This document shows, one piece after another, positions 8,919 to 18,302 of a stretch of DNA of 64,000 nucleotides (its first letter is position 1; each line of letters opens with the position of its first letter). The notes beneath the pieces were generated by a model. It was not told the origin of the DNA. It did no database searches and was given only the letters and a program-made list of their open reading frames with translations. The stretch is taken from positions 32,061 through 96,060 of the forward strand of contig JAEEXH010000002.1 of the NCBI GenBank assembly GCA_016291435.1, written 5' to 3'. Both the position numbers and the translations under genes were made by a program. This DNA is from Oscillospiraceae bacterium. Lineage in GTDB: Bacteria > Bacillota > Clostridia > Oscillospirales > Ruminococcaceae.

Positions 8919-9624
8919 CACACATCTTGCCGAAAAGATCACATTATTCCGACAGTATGGCATTGGCCTGAGCGAAGAAAACGCGGTATTATTGCAGAAA
9001 TTTGCCGACATGATGATCGCTGAATCAAAGATACAGAACATCACGGCTGTCACCGATCCGGACGCAATCTGGACGCGGCATTTTCTTGATTCTGCGTGCC
9101 TTTCCAGCTATTTGCCCTCTGAACAGAGTAAAATCATCGACATCGGAACCGGCGGCGGAATCCCCGGTATTCCGCTTGCAATTTTAAAGCGCGGCAGCGC
9201 GCACACTGTTCTTCTGGACAGCGAACTGCGGAAAATTGAATTCTGCGCCCGTGCTGCGAAAACGCTTGGGCTCAGCGCAGAAGCCAGATGCGCCCGCGCC
9301 GAGGAGCTGGCACAGGATCCCATTTACCGGGGAACATTCGATATTGCAGTCTCCCGCGCGATGACAAACGGCGCAATATTATGCGAAATGGCGATCCCGT
9401 TCCTGAAAGTCGGCGGAAAGCTGCTCGCGATGAAGGGCAAGAATTACTCCGAGGAAACAGAAGGGTTCGGCAAAGCTGCAAAGAAGCTCGGTGCGCACAT
9501 CGCAGAGGTCGTCCGGTATGAGATCGAAGGGGAAGAAAAACATCTGATCATTGTGCAGAAGGACTGTGAAACGCCGGCGCAATATCCGCGGAGATTCGCG
9601 AAAATCAAGCGATCCCCGCTGTAA
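8911..9624 (+). CDS. rsmG: 16S rRNA (guanine-N7) methyltransferase RsmG (GidB)
   Basis: RsmG methylates N7 of G527 in 16S rRNA using S-adenosylmethionine. The SAM fold is visible as IIDIGTGGGIPGIPLAIL (about residue 75), preceded by WTRHFLDSACL and followed by FDIAVSRAM. The ATG at 8911 (MDDTHLAEK) overlaps the mnmG stop by 8 nt; the track start, a GTG 9 nt earlier, is less likely. The product is 237 residues, normal for the family. In many Firmicutes noc/parA/parB come next. Here a third parS follows immediately and then an unrelated minus-strand gene. Confidence 0.97.
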   Translation: MDDTHLAEKITLFRQYGIGLSEENAVLLQKFADMMIAESKIQNITAVTDPDAIWTRHFLDSACLSSYLPSEQSKIIDIGTGGGIPGIPLAILKRGSAHTVLLDSELRKIEFCARAAKTLGLSAEARCARAEELAQDPIYRGTFDIAVSRAMTNGAILCEMAIPFLKVGGKLLAMKGKNYSEETEGFGKAAKKLGAHIAEVVRYEIEGEEKHLIIVQKDCETPAQYPRRFAKIKRSPL

Positions 9625-9640
9625 TGTTCCACGTGGAACA
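9625..9640. other. parS site 3 (ParB/Spo0J binding)
   Basis: A third perfect TGTTCCACGTGGAACA sits exactly between the rsmG stop (9624) and the stop codon of the convergent SpoIID-like gene (9641-9643). Confidence 0.93.
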
Positions 9641-10627
9641 TCACTGCTTCCGCAGCTCTGTGCCCGGGTAATAATGCAGCAGGATTTCTTCGAAAGATGC
9701 GCCAGCAAGTGCCATCCGGTGCGCACCGTACTGGCTCATACCGACTGAATGCCCGTAGCCGTGAACAGTGAACACAAACTGCCGCTGTTCTGCATCATAC
9801 GCCGCTGAAAATGCAGCAGATCGCAGCGCAAGCGCCTGCCTGATGACGGCCCCGGTCAGATCCGAACCTGCAATCTCCATGCGCAGGACTGTGCCCGCGT
9901 CAGAATAGCTGCACGCACCCAACCACAAGGCCGGATCCTGCGGAAATGTCAGCGACGGCTCGGCTGCAACGAGTGACGCAGACAGCGTCTCAGGAGAAAA
10001 GCTGCACACAGTCTCAAATTGCGGCGCTGCACAATCCGCCTCAGATTCCACTGATACCAGATACGGCAGACTTGTGCCCCAAGCATTTTCTGCCGACTCC
10101 GTTTCGCCCGGAGAAACCGCATGAAACGCCGCTACGATCGGCGCGTTGTCATAATAGAGCACCAGATCACCGACCGCATCCACGGCATCGGTGATCTTTT
10201 TTCTGTTTTCCTCGTAGTGTGTGCCCCAGAGCAGGCGCATGTCCGTATCCGTGTAATACGCCTGATAACGGCTGCTGTCATCGGAGAAATCGGCATCCGG
10301 GAGACTGTCATCCGGCTGTGTCATATGAAGCTGATGCAGCCGTTCTGCATAGGTATGTGACGCGATCACCTGTGCACACAATGCCTCATGCGCATAGTCA
10401 GCCGGCATCTCAGCAGCCACAGCGCCAATCAGATAGTCACGCACAGGCACTTGTTCAACAGTGTCTGTCTTTGTTATATATATACTGTAATACCGCGTAT
10501 CTTCGTTATTTTCATGATCCGATTCATTTACATTCAGACGGCTGTGCCATTGACCGAATGCAGCCGTTGACGGGATCGCCAGCATCAGCAGCCCCGAGAG
10601 CAGTGCCGACCTGATCAGTTTCTGCAT
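9641..10627 (-). CDS. SpoIID/LytB-family secreted protein
   Basis: SpoIID-type proteins are lytic transglycosylases that remodel peptidoglycan during forespore engulfment; relatives also work in vegetative cells. The 328-residue product starts at MQKLIRSALL with GGAGG 6 nt upstream. The longer track start (10783) runs through the divergent promoter region and is rejected. It has a signal peptide (residues 1-25, hydrophobic LLSGLLMLAIPSTAAFG). The SpoIID catalytic region reads YLIGAVAAEMPADYAHEALC, with the likely catalytic Glu of AAEMP. The C-terminal HGYGHSVGMSQYGAHRMA is the second family hallmark. Placement next to parS and rsmG is unusual. The call as the true sporulation gene spoIID is plausible but not proven. 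Confidence 0.88.
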   Translation of the reverse strand: MQKLIRSALLSGLLMLAIPSTAAFGQWHSRLNVNESDHENNEDTRYYSIYITKTDTVEQVPVRDYLIGAVAAEMPADYAHEALCAQVIASHTYAERLHQLHMTQPDDSLPDADFSDDSSRYQAYYTDTDMRLLWGTHYEENRKKITDAVDAVGDLVLYYDNAPIVAAFHAVSPGETESAENAWGTSLPYLVSVESEADCAAPQFETVCSFSPETLSASLVAAEPSLTFPQDPALWLGACSYSDAGTVLRMEIAGSDLTGAVIRQALALRSAAFSAAYDAEQRQFVFTVHGYGHSVGMSQYGAHRMALAGASFEEILLHYYPGTELRKQ

Positions 10628-10678
10628 AATACGCCTCCGTTCGACCCGCGCTTCCGGACAAATGTTTGCAATTATCCA

Positions 10679-10707
10679 TTGACAGCGGGAGAAAAATGCT
10701 GTATAAT
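10679..10707 (+). promoter_or_regulatory. Citrate synthase operon promoter
   Basis: A perfect TTGACA (10679-10684), 17-bp spacer and TATAAT (10702-10707) stand 59 nt before the citrate synthase ATG. Confidence 0.88.
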
Positions 10708-10765
10708 AGTAGGATAGAATGGTATAAATCTGCTCAGAAGCAGCAGCATAGAAAGGACACTCCCT

Positions 10766-12142
10766 ATGAATCAACACGATCACACTGCCACTCTCCGCAC
10801 TCTATGCGAGGAGCTGCGCAGTTATTCCACACTGGATCCCGCGCTCTATCAGAAATATCAGGTCAACCGCGGGCTGCGCCGCTCCGACGGCACCGGCGTT
10901 GTGGCAGGCATCACCAAGATCTGCAATGTCCACGGCTATGTCATCAATGAAGGCGAGCTGGATCCGATCCCCGGCGAGCTCATTTACCGCGGCTATCAGA
11001 TCACGGATCTCGTACACGCGGTCGAAAAGGACAACCGCTTCGGATTTGAAGAAGTGGCCTATCTGCTGCTGTTCGGCAAGCTCCCGACGGCAGATCAGCT
11101 CAGTGAATTTCAGCAGCTTCTTGCAGAAAACCGTGAGCTGCCCGACGGCTTTATCATCGACATGATCGCGAAGGCGCCGTCCAAAAACATCATGAACAAG
11201 ATGGCGCGCTCTGTGCTCGCACTCTACTCCTACGACGACGACTGCGAGGTGCGCACACTCGAAAACGAAGTGCGCATTGCAATTTCGATGATTGCGCGGC
11301 TGCCTGTCATCATGACCGCGGCATATCAGGTGAAGCGGCAGCATTTTGACGGCGAGAGCTTCATCCTGCACCCGACCAGACCCGAGGAATGCAACGCGCA
11401 GACGATTCTTTCGCTGCTGCGTCTCGACCGGCAGTATACACCCGAGGAAGCGCATCTGCTCGACATCTGCATGATGCTGCACGCAGAGCACGGCGGCGGC
11501 AACAACTCCGCGTTCACCTGCCGTGTGCTGACATCCTCCGGCACAGACCCCTATTCTGCATATTCCGCTGCAATCGGCGCACTGAAGGGCTTCCGTCACG
11601 GCGGCGCCAATATCAAAGCCGTCGAGCAGCTTCACCTCTTCCGCGAGCGCATCAAGAATCCCGATGACGAGGGCGCAATCGCCGATCTGCTCAGAAAGAT
11701 CCTCCGGCGCGAGGAGGGTGACGGCGCAGGGCTTGTCTACGGTATGGGTCATGCGGTCTATACCCTCTCTGACCCGCGTGCGCTGCTGCTCAAGGAGAAG
11801 GCCTATGAGCTGGCAAAGGGCACAGAGCATGAGCGTGATTTCAAGCTGCTCAGTGCGATCGAGCGCATCACGCCGGAGCTTGTGCGCGAAAAATCCGCAA
11901 GAGCCGCGGCGAAGAATGTCTGCGCGAATGTTGACCTCTACTCCGGTCTTGTCTATGAGATGCTCGGCATCCCGAGCGATCTGCTGACGCCGATGTTTGC
12001 AGTCTCGCGCATCGCGGGCTGGGCGGCACACCGCATCGAAGAAGTGCTGACCGGCGGCAGAATCATCCGCCCGGCATATAAATCCATCACAAAAACAACC
12101 GCATATGTCCCGCTGGCGGAGCGCACCGCCCAGACGAAATGA
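10766..12142 (+). CDS. gltA: Citrate synthase
   Basis: This enzyme condenses oxaloacetate and acetyl-CoA to citrate. The 458-residue protein carries both active-site histidine regions: MLHAEHGGGNNSAFTCRV and VYGMGHAVYTLSDPRA, plus GFRHGGANIKAV. The N-terminal part with GELIYRGYQITDLV is typical of the long clostridial type. It overlaps the next gene by 4 nt (ATGA), so the lipoprotein is translated from the same mRNA. In an anaerobe with a 2-oxoacid:ferredoxin oxidoreductase (28.6 kb), the likely role is the incomplete TCA route toward 2-oxoglutarate and glutamate (inference). Confidence 0.97.
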   Translation: MNQHDHTATLRTLCEELRSYSTLDPALYQKYQVNRGLRRSDGTGVVAGITKICNVHGYVINEGELDPIPGELIYRGYQITDLVHAVEKDNRFGFEEVAYLLLFGKLPTADQLSEFQQLLAENRELPDGFIIDMIAKAPSKNIMNKMARSVLALYSYDDDCEVRTLENEVRIAISMIARLPVIMTAAYQVKRQHFDGESFILHPTRPEECNAQTILSLLRLDRQYTPEEAHLLDICMMLHAEHGGGNNSAFTCRVLTSSGTDPYSAYSAAIGALKGFRHGGANIKAVEQLHLFRERIKNPDDEGAIADLLRKILRREEGDGAGLVYGMGHAVYTLSDPRALLLKEKAYELAKGTEHERDFKLLSAIERITPELVREKSARAAAKNVCANVDLYSGLVYEMLGIPSDLLTPMFAVSRIAGWAAHRIEEVLTGGRIIRPAYKSITKTTAYVPLAERTAQTK

Positions 12143-13479
12143 TCCGCAGACTGCTGAGCGGCATGCTTGCCGCGTTCCTGACGGTGCAGCTTCCGTCCTG
12201 CGCGTTTTCCGGCAATGTCGAAACGATGCTCTCTCCGCCCCGTCTGACGGTTGAGCAGGAGAATATCTACCGCGCCTTACAGGCGGCAGTCGGCAGCTCT
12301 GTCAGCCTGAAATATCCGAAATCGGGCGAGCGGCTCTCCGCTTTTACGGTCGAGGATCTTGACGGCGACGGACAGGATGAAGCAATCGTCTTTTACGAGA
12401 GCAGCCGAAGCACGGAGGATGAGAACCGCCTGCGGCTCGGGCTGCTGGCACAGGAGGACGGCACATGGCGCGCAATGGCGGAATACCCGACGGCGGGCGC
12501 TGAGGTCGAGCGCATCGACATTGAACAGCTCGGCACAAATTCCCGCAAGAATCTCGTCATCCGATACAGCGTTGTAGACGGCGCAAACCGCACCGCAGAG
12601 GTGCTGCATTATGACGACAAGGCGCTGACCCGCACGCTCTCGCTGCCCTATTCCCGCATGAGCGTCACAGACCTGGACGGCGACGGCACACGCGAGCTGC
12701 TGGTGCTCTCGGGCTCCACAACCTCTGCAACAGCCTCCGCGACTGTCTATGCACTGGATGAAAAAGGCAGCTATCTGCAAACATCCGCACAGCTTCCCGA
12801 AACAGTTACGGAGATCAGTTCCATCGGCTATGGCACGGTTCCCGCGCTGTACGGCACCGGACAGATCCCCGCGATCTTTGTGGACGGCAGCTCCGGCGCA
12901 ACCACTGCGCAGACGGTCGTGCTCTCCTATGCGGACAGCGCACTCACACTTGTTTACACCGACAGCCCCGACCGCTTCCCGAATACATCCCGTCCCGCCG
13001 GTCTCCTGACGGCTGACCTGAACGGCGACGGCGAGCCTGAGATTCCGGTGCAGACTGTTTTCTACGGCTACGCAAACGCGGAGGACGGCTCCCCGCTCAG
13101 CATGACGAACTGGTATGTCTGCCGCGGCGGTGTGCTGATGCTCGAATATTCCTCCTACTACGCCGTGCAGGAGGGCTATGTCTTCCTGCTGCCGAAGCGC
13201 TGGGAGCGCAGGGTCACGGCAGTCCCGGAGGATGAGGAGATCGTCTTCTATGAATATGATCCCGACACGCAGAAGGAGGACGGCAGCCCCGTGCTCCGCG
13301 CCCCGCTGCTGCGGCTCCGCACCGTGACAGATCCCGTGCAGGCAGATAATTTACAGGAAAACGGCTATCTGCTGATTCAGAAGCGCGGCGGCAGCTATTA
13401 CCTCGCGAACGCAGAATCCGGCAGCGCCTCGCTCACACTGACACAGAGCGAGCTGCTCTTTGCAATGAAATATCTATGA
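12139..13479 (+). CDS. Lipoprotein with FG-GAP/VCBS-like DxDGDG repeats, unknown function
   Basis: The 446-residue product begins with a lipoprotein signal, MIRRLLSGMLAAFLTVQLPSC, in which Cys21 would be lipidated. It carries three calcium-loop-like motifs, DLDGDGQDEAIV (about 72), DLDGDGTRELLV (about 177) and DLNGDGEPEIPV (about 293), which recur in beta-propeller repeat proteins. It is predicted to sit on the outer face of the membrane. It overlaps citrate synthase by 4 nt and is followed 25 nt later by a two-component system, so a sensory or cell-surface role is conceivable. No specific function is claimed. Confidence 0.85.
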   Translation: MIRRLLSGMLAAFLTVQLPSCAFSGNVETMLSPPRLTVEQENIYRALQAAVGSSVSLKYPKSGERLSAFTVEDLDGDGQDEAIVFYESSRSTEDENRLRLGLLAQEDGTWRAMAEYPTAGAEVERIDIEQLGTNSRKNLVIRYSVVDGANRTAEVLHYDDKALTRTLSLPYSRMSVTDLDGDGTRELLVLSGSTTSATASATVYALDEKGSYLQTSAQLPETVTEISSIGYGTVPALYGTGQIPAIFVDGSSGATTAQTVVLSYADSALTLVYTDSPDRFPNTSRPAGLLTADLNGDGEPEIPVQTVFYGYANAEDGSPLSMTNWYVCRGGVLMLEYSSYYAVQEGYVFLLPKRWERRVTAVPEDEEIVFYEYDPDTQKEDGSPVLRAPLLRLRTVTDPVQADNLQENGYLLIQKRGGSYYLANAESGSASLTLTQSELLFAMKYL

Positions 13480-13504
13480 ACCGAATGAAAGGCAGGTGCT
13501 TTGA

Positions 13505-14218
13505 ATGAAGCGTGTACTGGTCTGTGAGGATGAAGACGTCATCCGCGAATTTGTGGTCATCAATCTGAAGCGCGCAGGCTACGATGTGGTCGATGTGAGC
13601 TGCGGCGAGGATGCCCTCACCATGTTCGATCAGGAGAACGGCAATTTTGACATTGTGCTGCTCGACATCATGATGCCCGGCATCGACGGATTCACCGTCT
13701 GCAAGCGGCTCAGAGAGCGTTCCTCCACCATCGGCATCATCATGCTGACGGCGAAGGCGCAGGAGATGGACAAGGTCAACGGCCTGATGATTGGCGCAGA
13801 TGACTACATCACCAAGCCCTTTGCCCCCTCGGAGCTCACCGCCCGCGTCGATGCGATCTACCGCAGAGTCTGCATGAGCTTCATGAAGACCGAGAAGACC
13901 ACCGTGCTCGAATCGGGCCCGTTTGTGCTCAATCTCAAGAGCCGCACCATCACCAAGAACGGCAAGCCGATCGACCTCACGCAGGTGGAATATCAGATCC
14001 TCGAATATTTCCTCAACAACAAGAATACCGCTCTTGACCGTGCGAGCATTCTCTCGCATATCTGGGGCGACAGCTACTACGGCGACAACAAGATCGTCGA
14101 TGTCAACATCCGCCGCATCCGCATGAAGATCGAGGATGACCCCTCCGATCCGAAGTATATCATCACAATCTGGGGCTACGGCTACAAGTGGGAAGAGAAC
14201 CCGGATAACCGCCGGTAA
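13505..14218 (+). CDS. OmpR/PhoB-family response regulator
   Basis: The 237-residue protein has an N-terminal receiver domain (VLVCEDEDVIREFV, phosphoacceptor Asp54 in VLLDIMMPG, LTAK, and the Lys of YITKPF) and a C-terminal winged-helix DNA-binding domain (LTQVEYQILEYFL...VDVNIRRIRMKIE...GYGYKWE). The adjacent sensor kinase begins 15 nt later, so the two form a cognate pair. The target genes are not evident from the sequence. Confidence 0.95.
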   Translation: MKRVLVCEDEDVIREFVVINLKRAGYDVVDVSCGEDALTMFDQENGNFDIVLLDIMMPGIDGFTVCKRLRERSSTIGIIMLTAKAQEMDKVNGLMIGADDYITKPFAPSELTARVDAIYRRVCMSFMKTEKTTVLESGPFVLNLKSRTITKNGKPIDLTQVEYQILEYFLNNKNTALDRASILSHIWGDSYYGDNKIVDVNIRRIRMKIEDDPSDPKYIITIWGYGYKWEENPDNRR

Positions 14219-14233
14219 AGGAGACGCCGCATC

Positions 14234-15682
14234 ATGGCGAAAAAAAGCATTACCCGCCGCTGGATCCTCAATAACCTCGGCGTGATCGTGCTGATCCTGC
14301 TGGCGATCGAGCTGGCGCTGATCTACGGCGTGCAGAGCTATTTCTATAACTCCGCACGCACCTACATGGTCTCGAAGATCAATGCCGTCAACGGCGTCCT
14401 GACAAACTACGCGCGCGCCTCGGGCACAAACCTCAACACAGAGCTCCGCCGCACGCTTGAGACCTTCTCCGACAAGGACAAGATGGAGCTCATGGCGATC
14501 GACTATGACGGCATGATCGTCCTCACCTCCTCGGGATTCTCTCCCGACTACGAGATCAGCATGCCGGACTACGATGCCGCGATGCACGGCACCGGCAGCT
14601 ACGGTTACAGCACCTCCGTCACAGAAAACGGCGAACGCATCATGGCGGTCAGCATCCCGATCACGGAGATCAGCGGCGAATACAGCGCGATCCGTGTTGT
14701 CACATCGCTGGAAACCATCGACGAGACCATCCGCGCATTTGTCCTCTGGATGACGCTGCTGGCAGTGGCGATTCTGCTGCTGCTCGGTCTCTCCGACCTC
14801 TACTTCGTCGGACTGATCCTGCGCCCGATCCGCGAGATCAACGCGAACACGGAAAAATTTGCACAGGGCGATTTCAGCGCACGCATCCGGCAGGAGAGCG
14901 AGGATGAGATCGGCGAGCTCTGCCGCGGCATCAACCACATGGCTGACGAGCTCTCGACCGCAGAAACGATGAAAAACGAATTCATCAGCTCCGTCTCGCA
15001 CGAGCTCCGCACGCCGCTCACGGCAATCAAGGGCTGGGCGGAAACGCTCACCTACATGGCAGAGCCCCCGAGCGAAGGGGAACCGGCTGAGCCTGCCGAT
15101 CCCGAAATGATGCGGAAGGGTCTGCGCGTCATCGTCGGCGAGACAGAGCGCCTCTCGGAAATGGTCGAGGAGCTGCTCGATTTCTCGCGCATGCAGAGCG
15201 GTCACTTCACGCTGCAAATGGCAACAATGGATGTGCTCGCTGAGCTCGGCGACGCGGTGCTCATCTATATGGAGCGCGCAAAGAAGGATGACATCCGCCT
15301 GACTTACTCGGAGCCTGAGAACCTGCCGTTCATCATCGGCGACAAGAACCGCATCCGGCAGGTCTTCATCAATGTCATCGACAACGCGATCAAATATACC
15401 GAAAAGGGCGGCTTTGTCGCAGTCACCGCAGAGGCGGCAGAAAACGACACCCTCGTCCGCATCACCGTGCAGGATACCGGCTGCGGCATCAAGCAGTCCG
15501 ATCTTGCAAAGGTCAAGACAAAATTCTATAAACCGAACCACACCAAGCGCGGCTCCGGCATCGGGCTGGCAGTCGCCGATGAGATCATTTCGCTGCACAA
15601 GGGCACACTGGAGCTTGAGAGCGAGGAGGGTGTCGGCACAACCGTCATCATCACGCTCCCGGCAAAGCCGAAGGAAGGCTGA
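14234..15682 (+). CDS. Sensor histidine kinase (HAMP, HisKA, HATPase)
   Basis: The 482-residue membrane kinase has TM1 (about 13-35), an extracytoplasmic sensor of about 125 residues, TM2 (about 165-193), HAMP, a dimerisation/phosphoacceptor domain with His256 in SVSHELRTPLTAIKGW, and an ATPase domain (N box FINVIDNAIKYTEKGG, G1 QDTGCGIK, G2 GSGIGLAVADE). It would phosphorylate the regulator encoded upstream. The overall layout recalls PhoR/WalK-type kinases but no PAS domain is seen. The stimulus is unknown. Confidence 0.95.
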   Translation: MAKKSITRRWILNNLGVIVLILLAIELALIYGVQSYFYNSARTYMVSKINAVNGVLTNYARASGTNLNTELRRTLETFSDKDKMELMAIDYDGMIVLTSSGFSPDYEISMPDYDAAMHGTGSYGYSTSVTENGERIMAVSIPITEISGEYSAIRVVTSLETIDETIRAFVLWMTLLAVAILLLLGLSDLYFVGLILRPIREINANTEKFAQGDFSARIRQESEDEIGELCRGINHMADELSTAETMKNEFISSVSHELRTPLTAIKGWAETLTYMAEPPSEGEPAEPADPEMMRKGLRVIVGETERLSEMVEELLDFSRMQSGHFTLQMATMDVLAELGDAVLIYMERAKKDDIRLTYSEPENLPFIIGDKNRIRQVFINVIDNAIKYTEKGGFVAVTAEAAENDTLVRITVQDTGCGIKQSDLAKVKTKFYKPNHTKRGSGIGLAVADEIISLHKGTLELESEEGVGTTVIITLPAKPKEG

Positions 15683-15721
15683 TGCCCCCGCAGGCAGCCC
15701 CCCGAAAGGACACAGGATACA

Positions 15722-16942
15722 ATGGCTGAAAAAGACGCGGCACTCGCAGCCGCAAAAGCAGAATACGCCCACCGTTCAAAAATCGGCGGGCAGGCGCTCA
15801 TTGAGGGTGTCATGATGAAGGGTGCGTTCCGCGGCGCAATGGCTTGCCGCCTCCCGAACGGCGAGATCGACCTGGAAACATGGGATCTCCCCGCAGAGTG
15901 GACAACCGATCCGAAGACCGGCGAGAAAAAGCTCCTGCGTCCGTGGTACACAAGGATCCCGCTCGTGCGCGGTGTCTACGGCTTCTTCGACTCCGCAGTC
16001 GGCGGCTACAAGTGCATGATGAAATCTGCGGAAAAGCAGATGGACGAGGAAATCGACAGCTTCTGCAAATGGAAAAAGGAGCAGAAGATCGACAAGCTCG
16101 AAGAAGACGAGCAGAAGATAAGATTCGCAGAATGGTACAGAGCGGAGCGGAAGCGTCTCGATGAGGAAAAGGCAAAGGAAGACGCGGATTATGTCCCGCT
16201 CGGCGAGCCGGACGATGACACGATTGCCCGCAGATGGGACTATCTTGTCAAGGCAAGCGAACACTATGACTACGAGGAGCCGGGCAAATTTGAGCAGTGG
16301 CTCGATGACAAGCTGGGCGACAAGATCTTCGGCATCATCATGGGGATTGCTGCCGTGCTGAGCATCGTCATCGCCTTCGGACTGTTCCTCTGGCTCCCGC
16401 GCTTCACGGTCGGGCTCATCAAGCCGCTGACCGAAAGCCGCATCATCCGCTCCTGCGCGGAGGGTCTTGTCAAGATGGCAATTTTCATCGGCTATATGGC
16501 ATTCACCGGCTGCATGAAATCCGTCCGCCGCACCTATGAATATCACGGCGCAGAGCACAAGACCATCGCCTGCTTTGAGGCAGCACTCCCGCTCACCGTC
16601 GAGAATGTGAAGAAGCAGTGCCGGTTCCACCCGCGCTGCGGCACCAGCTTCATCTTCCTTGTGCTGATCATCAGCATCTTCTTCGGCTGCTTCAATCCGT
16701 TTGACATTGTCTGGCAGCGCGTGCTCTTTTCGCTGGCGATTCTGCCGGTCATCATGGGCGTCAGCTATGAGGTCATCCGATACGCAGGCCGCAAGGAAAA
16801 CATCCTGACGAAGATTCTCTCCGCGCCCGGTCTCTGGGTGCAGCGCATCACAACAAGAGAGCCGGATGCCTCACAGATCGAATGCGCGATTGCCGCAATG
16901 ACCCCCTGCATCCCCGAAAATCTGGAAGACGATGAATGGTAA
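15722..16942 (+). CDS. DUF1385 (YqhQ-like) membrane protein
   Basis: The conserved opening KIGGQALIEGVMMKGAFRGA identifies the DUF1385/YqhQ family. The later EYHGAEHKTIACFEA and CRFHPRCGTSFIFLVLIIS are further hallmarks. Membrane segments lie at about residues 207-230, 255-270, 314-330 and 337-355. A charged Lys/Glu-rich insertion (about 102-155) makes it longer (406) than the usual 300-330. The family commonly neighbours prmC and prfA, and prmC is two genes downstream here. The biochemical role is not known. Confidence 0.92.
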   Translation: MAEKDAALAAAKAEYAHRSKIGGQALIEGVMMKGAFRGAMACRLPNGEIDLETWDLPAEWTTDPKTGEKKLLRPWYTRIPLVRGVYGFFDSAVGGYKCMMKSAEKQMDEEIDSFCKWKKEQKIDKLEEDEQKIRFAEWYRAERKRLDEEKAKEDADYVPLGEPDDDTIARRWDYLVKASEHYDYEEPGKFEQWLDDKLGDKIFGIIMGIAAVLSIVIAFGLFLWLPRFTVGLIKPLTESRIIRSCAEGLVKMAIFIGYMAFTGCMKSVRRTYEYHGAEHKTIACFEAALPLTVENVKKQCRFHPRCGTSFIFLVLIISIFFGCFNPFDIVWQRVLFSLAILPVIMGVSYEVIRYAGRKENILTKILSAPGLWVQRITTREPDASQIECAIAAMTPCIPENLEDDEW

Positions 16943-16948
16943 ACACCG

Positions 16949-17461
16949 ATGATCGTGACAGAAAACCGCTATGATCTCGCCTATGCACGCGCTGTTGCAT
17001 GGAATCAGCCGTTTGAGTATCTCTGGATCGGGCTGCTCGCCTACGGTGGATACCGCCTCCTGCACATGCTTTGGACGCTTGCCGCAAACGGGCTGCTCCT
17101 GCGTGCGCTCCGGCTGCCGCAGTTTTATATCGTCCCTGCCATGGTCGCACTGCTTGTTTTGCTTTACATCCTGCGGATGCCCTTTATGAAGCAAAGGCGC
17201 TGGGCAAAGGATGACCCGGTCGCTGTCTGGGCATTTTCGGCGGAGAAATTCACCTGCGACTTCACGCGCCGCGGCTATTCCTCACACAGCGATTACAGCT
17301 ATGCGAATGTCCGCTCAGCAAAGCGCCGCAAGGGATATTTCAAGCTGTCACTGGACTCGCTCGGCGCGGTCATCATCATGGATCACATGTTCCGTGAGGG
17401 CACGCCCGAAGATCTCGAAGCGCTGCTGATCACAGTGCTCGGCAGCAAATACAAATTCTGA
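16949..17461 (+). CDS. Small membrane protein, YcxB-like
   Basis: The 170-residue product has two membrane segments (about 25-50 and 56-75) followed by a soluble domain: EKFTCDFTRRGYSSHSDYSYANVRSAKRRKGYFKLSL. This pattern of two TMs and a short PH-like beta domain with a serine-rich strand is that of YcxB-like proteins. The resemblance is by eye. Two further genes of similar design lie between gyrB and gyrA. It starts 7 nt after the DUF1385 gene with a weak SD, so coupling is likely. Confidence 0.65.
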   Translation: MIVTENRYDLAYARAVAWNQPFEYLWIGLLAYGGYRLLHMLWTLAANGLLLRALRLPQFYIVPAMVALLVLLYILRMPFMKQRRWAKDDPVAVWAFSAEKFTCDFTRRGYSSHSDYSYANVRSAKRRKGYFKLSLDSLGAVIIMDHMFREGTPEDLEALLITVLGSKYKF

Positions 17462-17472
17462 CAGGATACGAT

Positions 17473-18285
17473 ATGAAAATCACAGACCCCGTGCTCCGCA
17501 AAGAGCTCACGGACATTCTGGAGGCAGGCGGCATCGAAGACGCCGCGCTCGAAGCACAGTGGATCGCGGAGGATATCCCGGATGCGGAAAAGGCAAGGGA
17601 GATCGCCCGCCGCCGCGCACAGCATGAGCCGCTGCAATATCTGCTCGGCACATGGGAATTCTACGGGCTGACGCTCAGAGTCGGCAAAGGGGTGCTCATC
17701 CCGCGTGCCGACACGGAAACACTGGTGGATGCGGTGCTCAGCCGTCTGCCGCAGACGCCGAAGCCGGAGATTGCAGATCTCTGCACCGGCAGCGGATGCA
17801 TTGCCCTCGCGCTGAAATCGCAGCGGAGAGACGCAGAGATCATCGGCATCGAGAAAAGCCATGACGCCATGCAGTATGCCGTCATCAATGAAATGCACCT
17901 TTCGCTCGGCGTGCAGTTCTTTCACGGCGATGTGACCGATCCCGCTGTGTACGGGCTGTTCCGGGGGCTGGACGCCGTTGTGAGCAACCCGCCCTATCTC
18001 ACGGCAGAGGACATGCGGCATTTGCAGCCGGAGGTCACATATGAGCCGGAGACGGCACTCGCGGGCGGAGAAGACGGTCTCTGCTTCTACCGCATCATCA
18101 CGGAGAAATGGAAGGGCGCGCTGAAAACAGGCGGGCTTCTCGCATATGAAGCAGGCATCGGGCAGGCAGACGCCGTGGCGGAGATTCTCCGCGCAAACGG
18201 CTTCACCGGCATTGAGCAGATCGCCGACTTAAACGGCATCGCGCGCGTGATACTCGGATTCAAAGACGAACAGTCTATACGATAG
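17473..18285 (+). CDS. prmC: Peptide chain release factor N5-glutamine methyltransferase PrmC
   Basis: PrmC (HemK) methylates the GGQ glutamine of release factors RF1/RF2. The 270-residue protein has the N-terminal helical domain ([20 protein letters not shown]), [14 protein letters not shown], a SAM-binding [17 protein letters not shown] and the catalytic VSNPPYL. It is 12 nt from the YcxB-like gene and 18 nt before recA. The usual partner prfA is not in this window. Confidence 0.96.
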   Translation: MKITDPVLRKELTDILEAGGIEDAALEAQWIAEDIPDAEKAREIARRRAQHEPLQYLLGTWEFYGLTLRVGKGVLIPRADTETLVDAVLSRLPQTPKPEIADLCTGSGCIALALKSQRRDAEIIGIEKSHDAMQYAVINEMHLSLGVQFFHGDVTDPAVYGLFRGLDAVVSNPPYLTAEDMRHLQPEVTYEPETALAGGEDGLCFYRIITEKWKGALKTGGLLAYEAGIGQADAVAEILRANGFTGIEQIADLNGIARVILGFKDEQSIR

Positions 18286-18302
18286 AAAGGAAAGATACAC
18301 AC

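Noticed and set aside
13433-15772. 779-aa minus-strand ORF across the two-component system
   Set aside because: Antisense shadow caused by C-rich third positions; the plus strand encodes an evident response regulator and histidine kinase.
18200-18302. SOS (LexA) box before recA
   Set aside because: No GAAC-N4-GTTC-like or CGAACRNRYGTTYC-like site could be read in the interval.
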